A stretch of DNA of 64,000 bases from Rotaria sp. Silwood1. Lineage: Eukaryota > Rotifera > Eurotatoria > Philodinida > Philodinidae. The translations under genes were made by a program, and so were the position numbers. The notes under the pieces were generated by a model, which saw only the letters and a list, made by a program, of their open reading frames with translations, was not told the DNA's origin and searched no databases. Shown here in pieces: positions 12,501-24,800 of the stretch; position 1 is the first letter of the stretch, and every line of letters starts with the position of its first letter. The stretch covers positions 1,484,539 through 1,548,538 of the forward strand of contig CAJNOP010000030.1 in NCBI GenBank assembly GCA_905250075.1, read 5' to 3'.

Positions 12501-15500
12501 TTATCAATTATAGAACCTTCTACGTAAATAGATATTTGATTGTTTATGAAACTTGATGAGTATACATAAGAAGAGTGGCATATAGCTATTATCGTTTTTG
12601 TGTTTACCATAATTATTTTCTGCAAAGAAAAATAATATGCATTCTTGAATGTTGTTGATTTTACTAGAAAACAAGAATAGACTCTTGTTGAAATGACATA
12701 GATTGCTAATAATATTTATTCCTATCATGATTAGATATTTGATAGGATTATATTGATAGCTTAAGATCTAAGCGTTGATTTTATCACGATATTATCATAC
12801 GTAAAATTTAGTTACTAGAAAAATAAGCACTCAATCATAATATGGAGTTAATCAAAAATCCAATTAAGTCATCGAATAATCAAAATAGAATTCCATAGAA
12901 TATTTTACGCATTCCTATATAATCTTTTCAGCTCAAATGTATAATTATTACAAAAATTGATTATTTAACATCAAAATGATTCGTCATCATACCTTATGAT
13001 TATTTACTATTCCTGCAGTTGTTTTACTTTTACTAATACGGGATAGACGTCGATTGTTATTAAAATCTTGATCACTATCAGTTACTGCTTTATCATCATT
13101 CTCATTCTTAAATTTTGGATATGGTAATGGTTTTGATATACTAAGTTTTACTGGTCCTTTTGGTGTTGATTTTAATATTTTAATAACTTCATTTAAATTC
13201 ATATTTTCAAATGTAATATCATTAACAGCTACTAAACGATCTCCAGGAATAATTCTTCCATCTAATTGTGCAACACCACCCGATACTAATGCACGTATAA
13301 CAATAACAGGTGAATAACTTGGATTTGATGGATCTTGATAATCAAGTACAGAAAAACCTAAACCATTGTCACCTTTATTTAATTCAATATTTAAAACAGA
13401 TGTTGACCATAAAGCTAGATTTGAAATAACTTCTAATGAACGTGTTTTAGTTGTTCGTAAAAATGAACTATTTGTTGAATCTAATGTTCCCATACTTTTA
13501 GCTTTAACAGCTATTTCAGTTGTTTTACAAAATGTTATTGAATGAGAACGATTTGATTTTGTTTTAAAATTTGTTTCATTTGATTGTTTCATTATACGAC
13601 GAGCACATACAAGTTTTATGTCGTATTTAACACGTTTGAGAATTTCAATAACATGAATATGATTTTTTCCATATAAAATTTGATTATTAATCTTAAAACA
13701 AGAAAAAGAAATTAAATCAAAAACATAAAATTCTTCTTTATTTACTTCTAAAAGTTCATCACCAGGTGTCAATGTTCCTTCCATTCCAATAATTCCATCA
13801 GGTAATAATGTTCGAATATAGTGATGTGCTCCAATTTTTTCACCATTTTCAACATCAATTGTACCTTCAAGTGTTATTCCAAGACTACCATTATCAGGTT
13901 TATAGATATCAATAATAAAAATTTCATAATTATTTCCTAAACTTTTTATCCATTTTTCACGTATCTGTTCATTTATATTTGTTTGATTCTGAAATTCAAT
14001 TTTTTCTTCAACTTGATTTGAAGGTTCAAGAACTAAAATAATTAAATAAAAAAAAACAATTTATGTTTTTCAATAAAAACATAAATAATTACAAATCATT
14101 TCTTTAATTTTTTCATATTTAACACCATCAAGATAACGTCGAATTTTCAGTCGTACAGATGAAGTTGTATTTTGTAATAAATAAAGTGCTTGAACATTAG
14201 AAAATCCATTAAGTGATTGATCATTTACTTCAATTATTTGATCACCTATTGCTAAACGACCATCACGTGCACATGAACTTCCTTCAGCTATATCTCGAAT
14301 AAATATACCAGCAATAGCATCTATTTAAGAAAAAAAAATTGCAATATAAAACAAAGAAATTATGCAATTAATTATATCATTTGTATAGTTCATTCGAATA
14401 AATCATTATATGTTTATAATGTAAAGACAGATATGTAATAATGATAAATGATAGGAACACAAGATTGATTAGTTCCATCTGGAGTTATTTTCTTATAAAC
14501 AACACCAATTTTTTTAATTAATCAAATGACAGATAAATACTGACAATTTAATATTTTTCTATGAATAATATATAAAAATTCTTCGTGACATGCTAAACTT
14601 ATATAGATATTTATTAATTGACTTTTGGCATGTATTTATAATGAGGATTTGACAGTTGTAATATTAGAAAGAAAAGTCAAAATAGAGAGTTTTCAGACAT
14701 AATTGTATCGTCTACAAATTGATGTATTGGAAATGATCTATCAGAACTTATTGGATTTAACCGAATTTTCAAAAGTACCTTTTTTTTTTGATAGTCTATA
14801 AAACATTTTAATCGAATTTTATTAATTAGACTCCAGCAAAAACAAATATCCCTGAAAGCATCTATTTGATCAAAAGACTCACAATACTCTTCTTTTTTTT
14901 TCTTGTATTTTAAATCTAGACTATTCGTAATTTTTCAAAAAATAAATATATACATTCTAAACACATGAAAATTTATGTTAGTATTATAAGAAAACCCATT
15001 CAACTCGGGACAATCAGTTCAACGTATAATTCATATAATTGGTTTACAGCACTACTATAAAAGGAAGTATACACACATTAAAGTCTTCCTTAAGTATAGA
15101 ACAAATTTTTGTCACTTAATCAAATCTCCATTCATAACATAATTTATAAATCATTTTTCAAAACATCTATTATTAATCGTAATTCTTCTTAAGAAAACAA
15201 TAACTATAATATTTACCATCATTTGTTGAATCAGAACTGACATAACCAGCAACAGTTATACCTAAGCCATCGTCGCCTTTTTCAAGTGTAACATCCAATA
15301 CTTCTGTTCCATCTTCATATTGGCACTAAATATATTGATGCAATCAAATAATGGCATTTATGTAAAGAAGAAGGCAAACGAATAGTTTCTTATCTACTCA
15401 ATGATTTCTAGCCTAAGATTCCAAAGAAAGCAAAAAAAAAGACAAAAAATTCCCAAGATTAACAATCGACAATCGACTGACACTGTTGTTATCTCTTAAA

Positions 15501-18500
15501 GGGAATCGACGACATAGAAAACACATATTTGCCATATAAATGCTTATTTTTTTTTCTCGCCTTCGCTCAGACTTTTTCTAATACGTTGACTACTAAAGAA
15601 ACCTGTCATGCTTGTGTTCTATGTAACGACTCTTGAGTAGAGAATGATGAAGAGTGAAAAGAAGACAGTGCTCAAGGGATTTGAAGGATGAATGAAAAAA
15701 AAACGGAAAGAATAATAAAAACGAAAGAAATATATTTATATATACTATTGTGAGAAAAAACATAACATGCAAACGTTTTCATGTTTTTGATAATCAATTT
15801 TGTTTTTTTTTTTTTAAATCATATCAATAAGAAAAACAAAAACAAAAACATAAACAAAACGAACCTGATCAACAAGATTATTGAGAATTTTTTCTAAATT
15901 ATGATTGCTTTCAAGTAAACGTTCAGTACGAAGAAGAATTTTATTTTGTGAATTATTAATGATTCCATCATTATCCATAATCATTGATGATGAATTTCTT
16001 GTACGAATAAAGTTTTCTGATATTAATGAAGGATTTTGAGATAATGATGGCGTAGTATTTATTGCAGTTGTTGGTTCACGTACATTTCGTGCAACAACAA
16101 GACGAACTTGTTCAGAGCATTGTCGAAGTATACCAGCTACTTGTTCCGAATTCATACCACGTACATAAACATGATTTATTTGAAATAAATGATCACCCGT
16201 ATGTATACGACCATCCTAAATAACAATAGAGAAAAAAAAATCGTAACGGATATTAAGAATTCTTTGACATATAGCTCATAAGATTTGCTTGTATGTAAAA
16301 GCAAAAGACTGCTTGTTTTTCTCATTTTTGCCATTTTCCCCTCATCGTTTTTCTGTTCTTTTTCTAGAAAGATATATACATACTACAAGCTATCATTCAT
16401 TAGGCAAATTTATTTTCTTTCTGTTTTTTTTTCTTCTCTATCTATGTTTTTTTTTTCCTCCCTCTGTTGTCTTTTGTTCCATTGCTTTGAAAAGCAGTTG
16501 GAAGCATAAGAAAGAGAACTTAGAAAAATATAAAACAATAATATTACATAGATATTACCTTATCGGCAATCGAACCAGGTACGATTGCTTTGACAACAAC
16601 ACCTGTTGATTGATTACCACTTATGCCAAAGCCAAGTCCGGACCCGTCGTTGATTAAATCGACCACTTCAATTTGTGTCCACAATGTGTTTAGCTAAACA
16701 ATTCATATAGCCCGAGTATAAAGATATATTGTCCTAATTTTTGTATATATATATCTATTAATCGTTATCTTACCACCATGTCGACGTTAACGAGCGCCGA
16801 CAATATCTGAATACAGCTGTGTCCATTATTATTCGACGTTGACACAGCCGCATGAGAATAAGCAATGGTGAAAGTTGTTGTAATAATGACAAGTTCAATT
16901 GATACTTGTCTTGAATCAACGAGTCGTTGATGAGCGCAATTAACACGTGTCAAATCGTATGAATTCAAATAAATAGCTTTTACATATACAATTCGATCGG
17001 CTCTATATAGTTGACCATTTCTAAAAGAATCGAAGAAAAATCTATATATATACATGTAATCGTAAACACATCGTCAGAGGCAACCTTGGCTTCTTCCATA
17101 AAATCCTCGATGTGGCACCAAGAGGAAAAGACGAAGGAAAAAAGAAAGAAGAACGCTGCTCTATCATTGCATTCTACCAATAATCTAATTTTCATGACAA
17201 AATATCCTTCGTATGCACACAAACCGATTTGTCTTTCGTCACTGTTATTAGTATTTGGAATAAATGCTAAAACAACAAATTTTCTATATATTCATGACTT
17301 TAATAATCATTGAAAACAATATCTCTACTTTCAGATATAATGATAATAAATAATCCTTACTTTGCTGTCAGCAAGGAATTTTCTTGTTCTCTCTCTCTGT
17401 CTCTCTCTCTTCTTCATGTCTTTTTTTATAGAATGCAATAAAACGAACAAGGTATAGTAGTAGTCGTAGTAGTAGTTTTTCTACTTCCTTTTCATGATAA
17501 TCATGATCTATTCTTTTTTTCTTCTTTCTTTTTTATATCCAATCGGTTTATCCTATATGACAATACTTGACGATCTCTCGAGACCTACGCAAGACGATTG
17601 ATTCTTTCTTTTTATTTTTTTACACAGAATACAATATTGTCGATTTTCTCTTGCATTGTTTCATAAATGTCACTAAATTCTTATATATTTACAAATATTC
17701 TTTTATTGCTATACGATTTGCTCGATCCATTCTTGTAACTAACTTGTCAATATAGATTTTTTTTTTCTCTCTTTCTGTTATGTGTGCGTGTTGAGAACTG
17801 TCAAAAAAGTGGCAGAACATAAGTGCTGGAAAAGTAACTAATAACAGAATGATGGTTGTAAGATGCGCATGTTGCACTCTGCAACTACAAGAACAAAAAT
17901 TGACTTGCTGACGCGAGAAGAATTATTATTTGTAAATGATCTCAGTCGTTTTTGCTCTTTCTACACATATTATTGTCGACAAAGAAGAATAGAATATGTC
18001 TACTTATTGTCATCGAAGGTCATTAAAAACTAGTAAACAATGCTGCAAATTATATCGAGATTTGTCGAATCAATAATGAAAAGCAACTTACAAATCACCA
18101 AAGCTATTTGATTGAATATCTGGAATAAAAACTGCATGAATATTGAATAGACAATATTATAATAAGTTACAAGAATTGTAATTCTTATAAAATCATTTAG
18201 TATATTTTTTTTTACTTAAAATAATACGTCGAACGAGATTTTCATTAGATAAACGATCAGTATGGTCAATAGCTAAGAAACAAAATAAAATTATATAGAA
18301 TATGGTTACTATTAACATTGATGTGACTTTTTATTTAAATAATTAATGACCTTTGATAGACAATTGAACTATTTTCTATTCAATAATTTGCTTTTTTTAT
18401 TCTTCGACTGAATGTTGTAGAATTTCTTTTTTAATAAATCGATATGAATATTATTGTTCTTTTTAAACGTTGAACGTTTAACGAAATCCGTTTTATATGA

Positions 18501-18583
18501 CACTGCTTTTCATACATAGAAAAAGATTTTTTTTTGTTTTCATTCCGGAATAGATCACATTGCTTACCACATAATTGAGCCAT
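6536..18583 (-). CDS. PATJ/MUPP1 (INADL/MPDZ)-like multi-PDZ polarity scaffold, 23 exons
   Basis: Rebuilt as 1796 residues from exons 18583-18568, 18272-18216, 18131-18092, 17020-16774, 16693-16559, 16215-15865, 15325-15217, 14320-14093, 14032-13746, 13691-12993, 12137-11523, 10289-9941, 9875-9686, 9627-9553, 9491-8822, 8765-8671, 8621-8056, 8004-7895, 7304-7221, 7168-7000, 6942-6890, 6834-6718 and 6664-6536; the total is divisible by three. Ten PDZ folds are visible at roughly residues 25-90, 124-210, 286-380, 428-518, 580-676, 1035-1130, 1171-1265, 1290-1387, 1588-1670 and 1682-1770. Carboxylate-binding loops read GLGF, GLGI, SLGI, GLGF, SLGI, LGLS, GLGL and GLGF. Typical phrases are [14 protein letters not shown] and [16 protein letters not shown]. 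Ser/Asn-rich linkers (about 680-1030, 1390-1575) are probably disordered. Family members hold Crumbs/Pals1 and junction proteins at the apical membrane. The usual N-terminal L27 domain is not seen, and the first PDZ lacks its binding loop. Large introns carry inserted repeats. PATJ versus MPDZ orthology is unresolved. Confidence 0.93.
7520..7790. repeat. Small foldback repeat in a PATJ-like intron
   Basis: This lies in the 590-bp intron 7305-7894. The left arm (about 7540-7600) has tandem units of the form GGAATGATAAGTACG. The right arm (about 7690-7760) carries the same units in reverse complement, including CTCGTACTTATCGCTTCCG. The arms could form a hairpin around a roughly 90-bp unrelated loop. 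Neither a clear target duplication nor exact ends were found. The tandem-unit arms recall the larger foldback at 31315-32093, but with a different unit. Confidence 0.55.
10290..11522. other. 1.23-kb intron of the PATJ-like gene
   Basis: It lies between exons 12137-11523 (donor GTGAGT) and 10289-9941 (acceptor TTTTAG). The sequence is AT-rich with pyrimidine tracts. I see no transposon terminus, coding remnant or RNA fold in it. The other long introns of this gene (14321-15216, 17021-18091, 12138-12992) look equally plain. Confidence 0.6.
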
Positions 18584-18833
18584 GATAGTTGATATAGAAC
18601 AGAAGAGGAATGCATGGTAGAGAAACTTCTATATTTACAGCACATTGCGGATGAGATACCAATTATGACAAGTTCTTCAGAGAAAAAGAAATGACAATCG
18701 ATTTTGTTTACTATTCGATCGTTCAGGATCAGTTTATTGGATAAAAGAAGCTAGCTAATCAACGAAAAGCGCTACCATCATGAAAAACTAGACTGATTTC
18801 ATTTCTGCTTTGAAGAAGAATACTTGAATTCTA
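18584..18833. promoter_or_regulatory. Shared 250-bp divergent promoter region
   Basis: The start codons of the PATJ-like gene (minus, 18583) and AASDH (plus, 18834) are only 250 bp apart and point away from each other. Both promoters and 5' UTRs must therefore fit here, unless there are non-coding upstream exons. No convincing TATA box or initiator is visible. The promoter role is inferred purely from the geometry. Confidence 0.55.
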
Positions 18834-21800
18834 ATGACTTTCAAGACAGTTTGGGAATGGATTTCAAGTGATGGATGGCCATCACAAATGAATCAAAACA
18901 TTGCTATCAAATATTTTCATGATAATCTATTAGAATCATTGAGAATTTTAACACATTTGGAAATATCAATACTTGCAAATGAAGTAAATAAATTCATTTG
19001 GATTTATTTAATATGATTTGTCATTTTTAGGTTTATAAACAAATTTTAAATTTAAATATTCATGAACAATTAATTGTAATTGATAGTGAAGAAACATTTT
19101 TATCGATTCCATTGATATTAGGGTTTGATTAAATTTTTCTACGTAATAATTTTTAAAAAGAATTTCCTATATTAGAATACTTCAATCAAATAATTCGTTT
19201 TTTGTTTGTGATTCTGATTGGTCTGAAAATATACTAAAAAATTATATCAAGGAACTTAAACCATCATTATTTATTTGTCAACATCAAAATAAAGTAAAAT
19301 TCTTTTTTTTTTTGTAAATCATTTTGTAATTTATTTTATGAGATTATTTAGGCTAAAATTTATGATGAAGTAATCGATTGTGCTATTGTGTCATCTATTG
19401 TTTTACTTGATCAACAAATTGATTTTTTTAAAATCAGTACTGAATGTTATTATAAAGATATTGTTTATGTAGTTGCTTCATCAGGTAAAGAACATTTCCA
19501 TTAGAATTCTTAAAAAATTAAAGCAACAAAACCTTTTCGTCAGAAAAAAAGCAGATTTTTATAGATTTATTCAAGGAGATTTTTGACACAGTGATCCTAT
19601 TATTTTTCATGTTTCTGTTGAATTAAACTATTTTTTTTACTAAGGAATCATATCAAGTTGAGTCTTATATAAACTTTCTATTATGAATTTATAAGAAAGA
19701 TTTTACTACAAAAAACAATCGATCTTCTATATTTCAGCATTGATTGAAATGAAATATAGTGTCTCTAAGATTAGCATTTTAACGATTATTATAAAATAAA
19801 TCTACTAGAATAGTTCTAAAAACTGAACAAAAAGCGATTTCAAACGTTTGTATCAATAAAAAGTACGCACAAGTAAAATTGTTCTTCAGAGTAAAATTAT
19901 TTATGAAAACACAGTCTTAACTGTAGGTCAACTAACATTCGATAGAGTATCAGGAATGCAAGAAATTAATCCTTTATCCGCTGGTAGTAATCTAATACAA
20001 TTAATATTGAGACAATCATGGGAATAGCTAATACAGATGCTGATTTTGACACTGATACGGTTTAATTTGAGATAAGTCATTTCGTTCCAGAGACGCTAAA
20101 TGATCCATTAATCTTGAATGACATAAAAAGTTGCATTTCTTCGTATTTATGCTATTATGTTATCTATATAAAGCTGAAAATCTACTTATCATGGAGTGTT
20201 TTTTTTGTGAAAAATGAACTATTTCGTGGAAGTATATATAGTTAAACACTAGCAAATGCGTGTATTTTTAGATTGAAATTAGTGTTTTTTATTTTTGAGA
20301 TCATGTCACTATCATTAGTCTTCATCTTATTTTTATAATATAGAATAATTGTTTCTGATTTCGATTCGAAATTATCTATTCCTATTGTTAAAGTCTCGCA
20401 CAGATGAAAGGTCATTACAAAATCGGCAGAGTTTTTATATATTCTATCGATAAGAAATACTTTACAAAACAATCGTGGAATGTTTTCTGACTGACTGATA
20501 GTTCTAATAAAGTTTCTAGCATGAAGATCGTATATATTAAAATAAATTATTATAGAAAACTATTTTTCCTGTTATTGTCAACGAGTCAATCAAAAAGATG
20601 ACTCAAAGTGTCATGAAAAATATTACTTTCATATCTGTAATCAAAAAATTATTAGAAAAATTACTTACTGCCAATATATGATGTCCGTAGTAGTCTAAAT
20701 TAATCTGACAATCATTAGAATAATAAATTTGTGTAACTCAATAAAATAAAAGATTGTTTTAATTATTTGTAAAAGACACCGTTTGCCAATGCATAAATCC
20801 AAGGCAATGAATGACGAAAAGAAATTTCATTTTTAACGACATGATAGCTTATTGAAGACTACACACAATATTTGAGAACTGTCTTAATCCAACGCTTTAT
20901 TACTACAAATCGATAGTTCCTACAAATAAGTCAAACATGATCAAATAGAACGTACAGGATTACTAAAAATCAGTGTGTAGATGAGAAGTTTCGGAATTTC
21001 GTCTAGATCAATGTGAATTACATATGGATTAAGAATTCCTGTTAACTACATTGATAGTTTATGTCGTAGCTATAAATTTTATATATCATTTAAGATCAAA
21101 ATTGTTCTATTAAAGTCTATCACAGATCGCACTGCTCCATTATGATCACAGATTGCTTAAGGAACAACATTGTCAATGAATCTAACAAATCAGATTCATC
21201 GCGTGATGAAAATTAATTTATTCTCCGTTTGTCTTTTTCATATTAATCCCGACTTTTTCTTATTAAAAATATGGCTGAATCATATTCGAACATATCTTGA
21301 GTATAAGCTTTGATATGTATTTATTCTAATAATATTAACTTCAGACCTTCACATGTATTCTATATTAATATTATTTCGTGACAGCTTGCGAAACTTCACC
21401 CTACTTTTCTCAAAACATTCCCTGGAAACTCGCCATTGATGAACGTTTCATGGACGAAATTTCGGCTATCTGCAGATGATTTTTTTATAGCAATTAAGTA
21501 TTAGAGATAAGATCGGTTCATGGTTTTTTTTTTTTTGCAACCGAATCTATTCCATCTTTGTTAAATACAATGAAATCATGACTATGATGTTTTAACCTGA
21601 TTTGTATTTAAATTGAATGATTTATTTCGGATAGGTTCAACAGGTATTCCTAAATTAATATTTGTGTCTCATGCATGTATCTTGCCGAATCTAGATGAAT
21701 TAAAGTAAGTTTATTATCTTTAAATAAATTATAAATTTGAATATAAATATTTAAAGAACAATTTTTAATGTAACATCAAATGATTGTTTATTTCGTTCGA

Positions 21801-24800
21801 CACCTTTAACTTTTGATCCATCATTAGTTGATATATTTGTTGCTGTTCATTGTGGTGCTTGTCTTTGTATTTTATCAAAAGATATTCGTCAAAATCCAAT
21901 ATTAATATCATCTATTTTCGATAAAAGTCTTTGTACAATTGCTCAAGTATTTATTTTTCTTGTTTGCATGTTTTTGTATGTTGCAATCGAATCATTTTTA
22001 GATGACACCTAGTTTTTTTCGTCAAATAAATACACATTGTAATATGTTGCAATTAAAAACATTGATACTTGGAGGTGAAAAATTTCCACATATATCAAAT
22101 ATAACCATTCAACAAATGATTAGACAAAATAAACGTGTAGTAAATATATATGGTTTGACTGAAATGTCTTGTTGGGCGTCGTATTATATATTGAATGAAA
22201 GTGATCTTGAGTAAAATTTTTATTTTTTGTCAAAAAAAAAAGATTTTTAATTGATAGTATAGAAAACAAGATGGTATTCCATTGGGTACAGCACTTAATG
22301 AAACATCATTGATATTAAAACCATATATTGATAATCAATCAAAAACTGATTATTTTCAAATCATATTAGGTATAACTTTATTTGTTTTGTTAAATATAGA
22401 ACTTGAATTTAATTTATTAATAGTATAGAAAGTCAAACACGTTGGACACAAATTGGACATTTATCATCAGAAAAAAAATTTATATTTGAAACTGATGATC
22501 TTGTTCATTATAATCAACTAAACAATCAAATATTATATGTTGGTAGAAGAACGTTAACACAAAAACGATTTGGTATTATGATTAATCTTGAATATATCGA
22601 ACAAGTAAGATCAATAATAAGAGAAAATTTTGAAATTTTAATATTTTTTTTAATGAAATATAAACAAATGTCAAGATTTTTTAATAAAAATATCAGAACA
22701 TTTTGTAATTATTATAATGAAGATATAAATAATTCCTTAAATGTTACACAGACGATTTCTTTTAATGAAAGCCTTTCATCTGAAAAGTTTTAATTTGTAC
22801 AAATGATCAAAAAGTTGGGTTCAATTGATTTAGCTTTTTGAGAACTTACATATAAACACAACTGGTTCAGGGTAGTATTTTTTAAAATTCTCAGATGTGT
22901 TCGAATTTCTCTTGTAAAGTAAAAGATTGGACAACTATCAATAAATTTTGTTACAAGGTCCAAATTGTATCTGTGCAAAACAAAATAACAGGTTTTGATG
23001 CAGTTCTTAATTTACGAGTTTATATCTTGGAACAGCTTAAATTCAACTTTATTGTAGAGAAATGAACTCTGTACAAAATAAAATAGTACAATAAGCAAAC
23101 TTTCACCTATGCGTTTATATTACACAGTTAGATTCAATGGAACCAGCATTAGTAAAAAAAATCGCAGTTTCAAAAACTGCTTTCTAGTTGTAACTAACTG
23201 CTTCTGACTCTTATCAGTTGTTGTAGCAGCTGAAAAATAAGTGAATATTGTGTCAAGACTTACGCGTCATAGATCCATTTCTCAAATCATTTGTCTAATG
23301 GAGTATTTTCTAAGCTGTTTCAGACACTAAAGTCTTCTTATCTTCTCTGTTTATCTTTTGAGGTTACATAATATGTTCGTATGACAAATTGAAATGAGTG
23401 AGCCGGAGATACAAGATGTCACGGTAACTTTTAGTACAAAATGGAAATCAATACAAAAACTAGACACGAAAGATAAAGTGAATGAAACTGAATTTTCTAG
23501 GAAATCCAAAGGAATAAGGATAACTGAAAGATATAAAATTCTTCATTTTTGATATGTTTATACTTCAACAAGATCAGTATTTTGTTTTCATCAGAAAAAT
23601 TATTTTTTAAACTGAAAAATAAATCTCATATTAGATTGCAACTCAATCAAATTTACTTGATGAATGTGCTTGTTTGACTTTAAATGATGATGAAAATCTA
23701 TTGATACTTCTATGTAAATTTAAAATTGAAAATCAAATAAATGAACTTAATTCATTTCTTAAATTAAATTTAACACATCATTTTATACCAAATATAATTG
23801 TCACATTACAATCAAATATTCCATTAAATATCAATGGAAAAATTGATCGTTCAAAATTACATAAACTCTATTTAAATACAATAAAAAATTCTTCAACGAA
23901 TAATTTAACCAAACTATGGCAGGTTTAGAAAAAAAACAATAAATTTTTTACATTTTCTACTCTATGATTAATCTTGTTTTTTTTAGAATCTTTTAAATAA
24001 CATTCCTGATACAAATTCAAATTTTATTTTTAATGGTGGAAATTCATTATTAGCTCTAACATTTATTGAACAAATCAAACAATTTTATTTATCAGTTGAT
24101 ACAGATTATTTATTTGATCTTATTTTACATAAAACATTTGGAGATTTAATTGAATATATAAACAATCCTCAACAACAACAAAAATCAATTGAATATTCCT
24201 CATCTACTAATTTACCACCTACGACAGTGATGAAATCAAATTTAAATGATATTTGGTCAATTCAAAGATGTTCAAAAATATTTCTTCATAATAAAAATCA
24301 TTTGATGTATCAATATTCTTCTCTTCCCAATGAATTTATATTTTCAACACAAAAATTAATATTACATTGGAAATGTTCAATGAAGAAATGTATTGATGCA
24401 TCTCCATTAGTTGTTTTACTTGATGATTATCGACAATATGTAATTATTGGATCACATGCTGGTTTGATTAATGCTTATCAAATTGATAATGGTCAACTTA
24501 TTTGGTCATTTCAAGCTAATGATAGAATTGAAGCAAGTGGAACTATTTCAAGAAATGGACAATTTGTTCTTATTGGTAAATATTTTTATTTCTTAGGATA
24601 TATACAATTATAAATATATTTAGGTGATTATAGTGGAACGTTATATATAATTGAATGTTCAAATGGAAAACTATATTCATCATATCAATGTCAAGGTTTA
24701 ATTAAAACAATTCCATGTATTCATCGTTCAACTGATATGATTTATCTTGGTGCTCATGATCAATTTATTCATGCTATTCATATTCAAGTATTATTTATTT

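Noticed and set aside
16285-16609. Overlapping plus-strand frames with hydrophobic and basic stretches
   Set aside because: They are antisense to a PATJ intron and exon, with composition driven by T/C-rich intron sequence.
17380-17480. CT-rich run followed by TAG repeats considered as a regulatory or satellite feature
   Set aside because: Short simple-sequence tracts within an intron of an AT-rich genome; nothing beyond low complexity.
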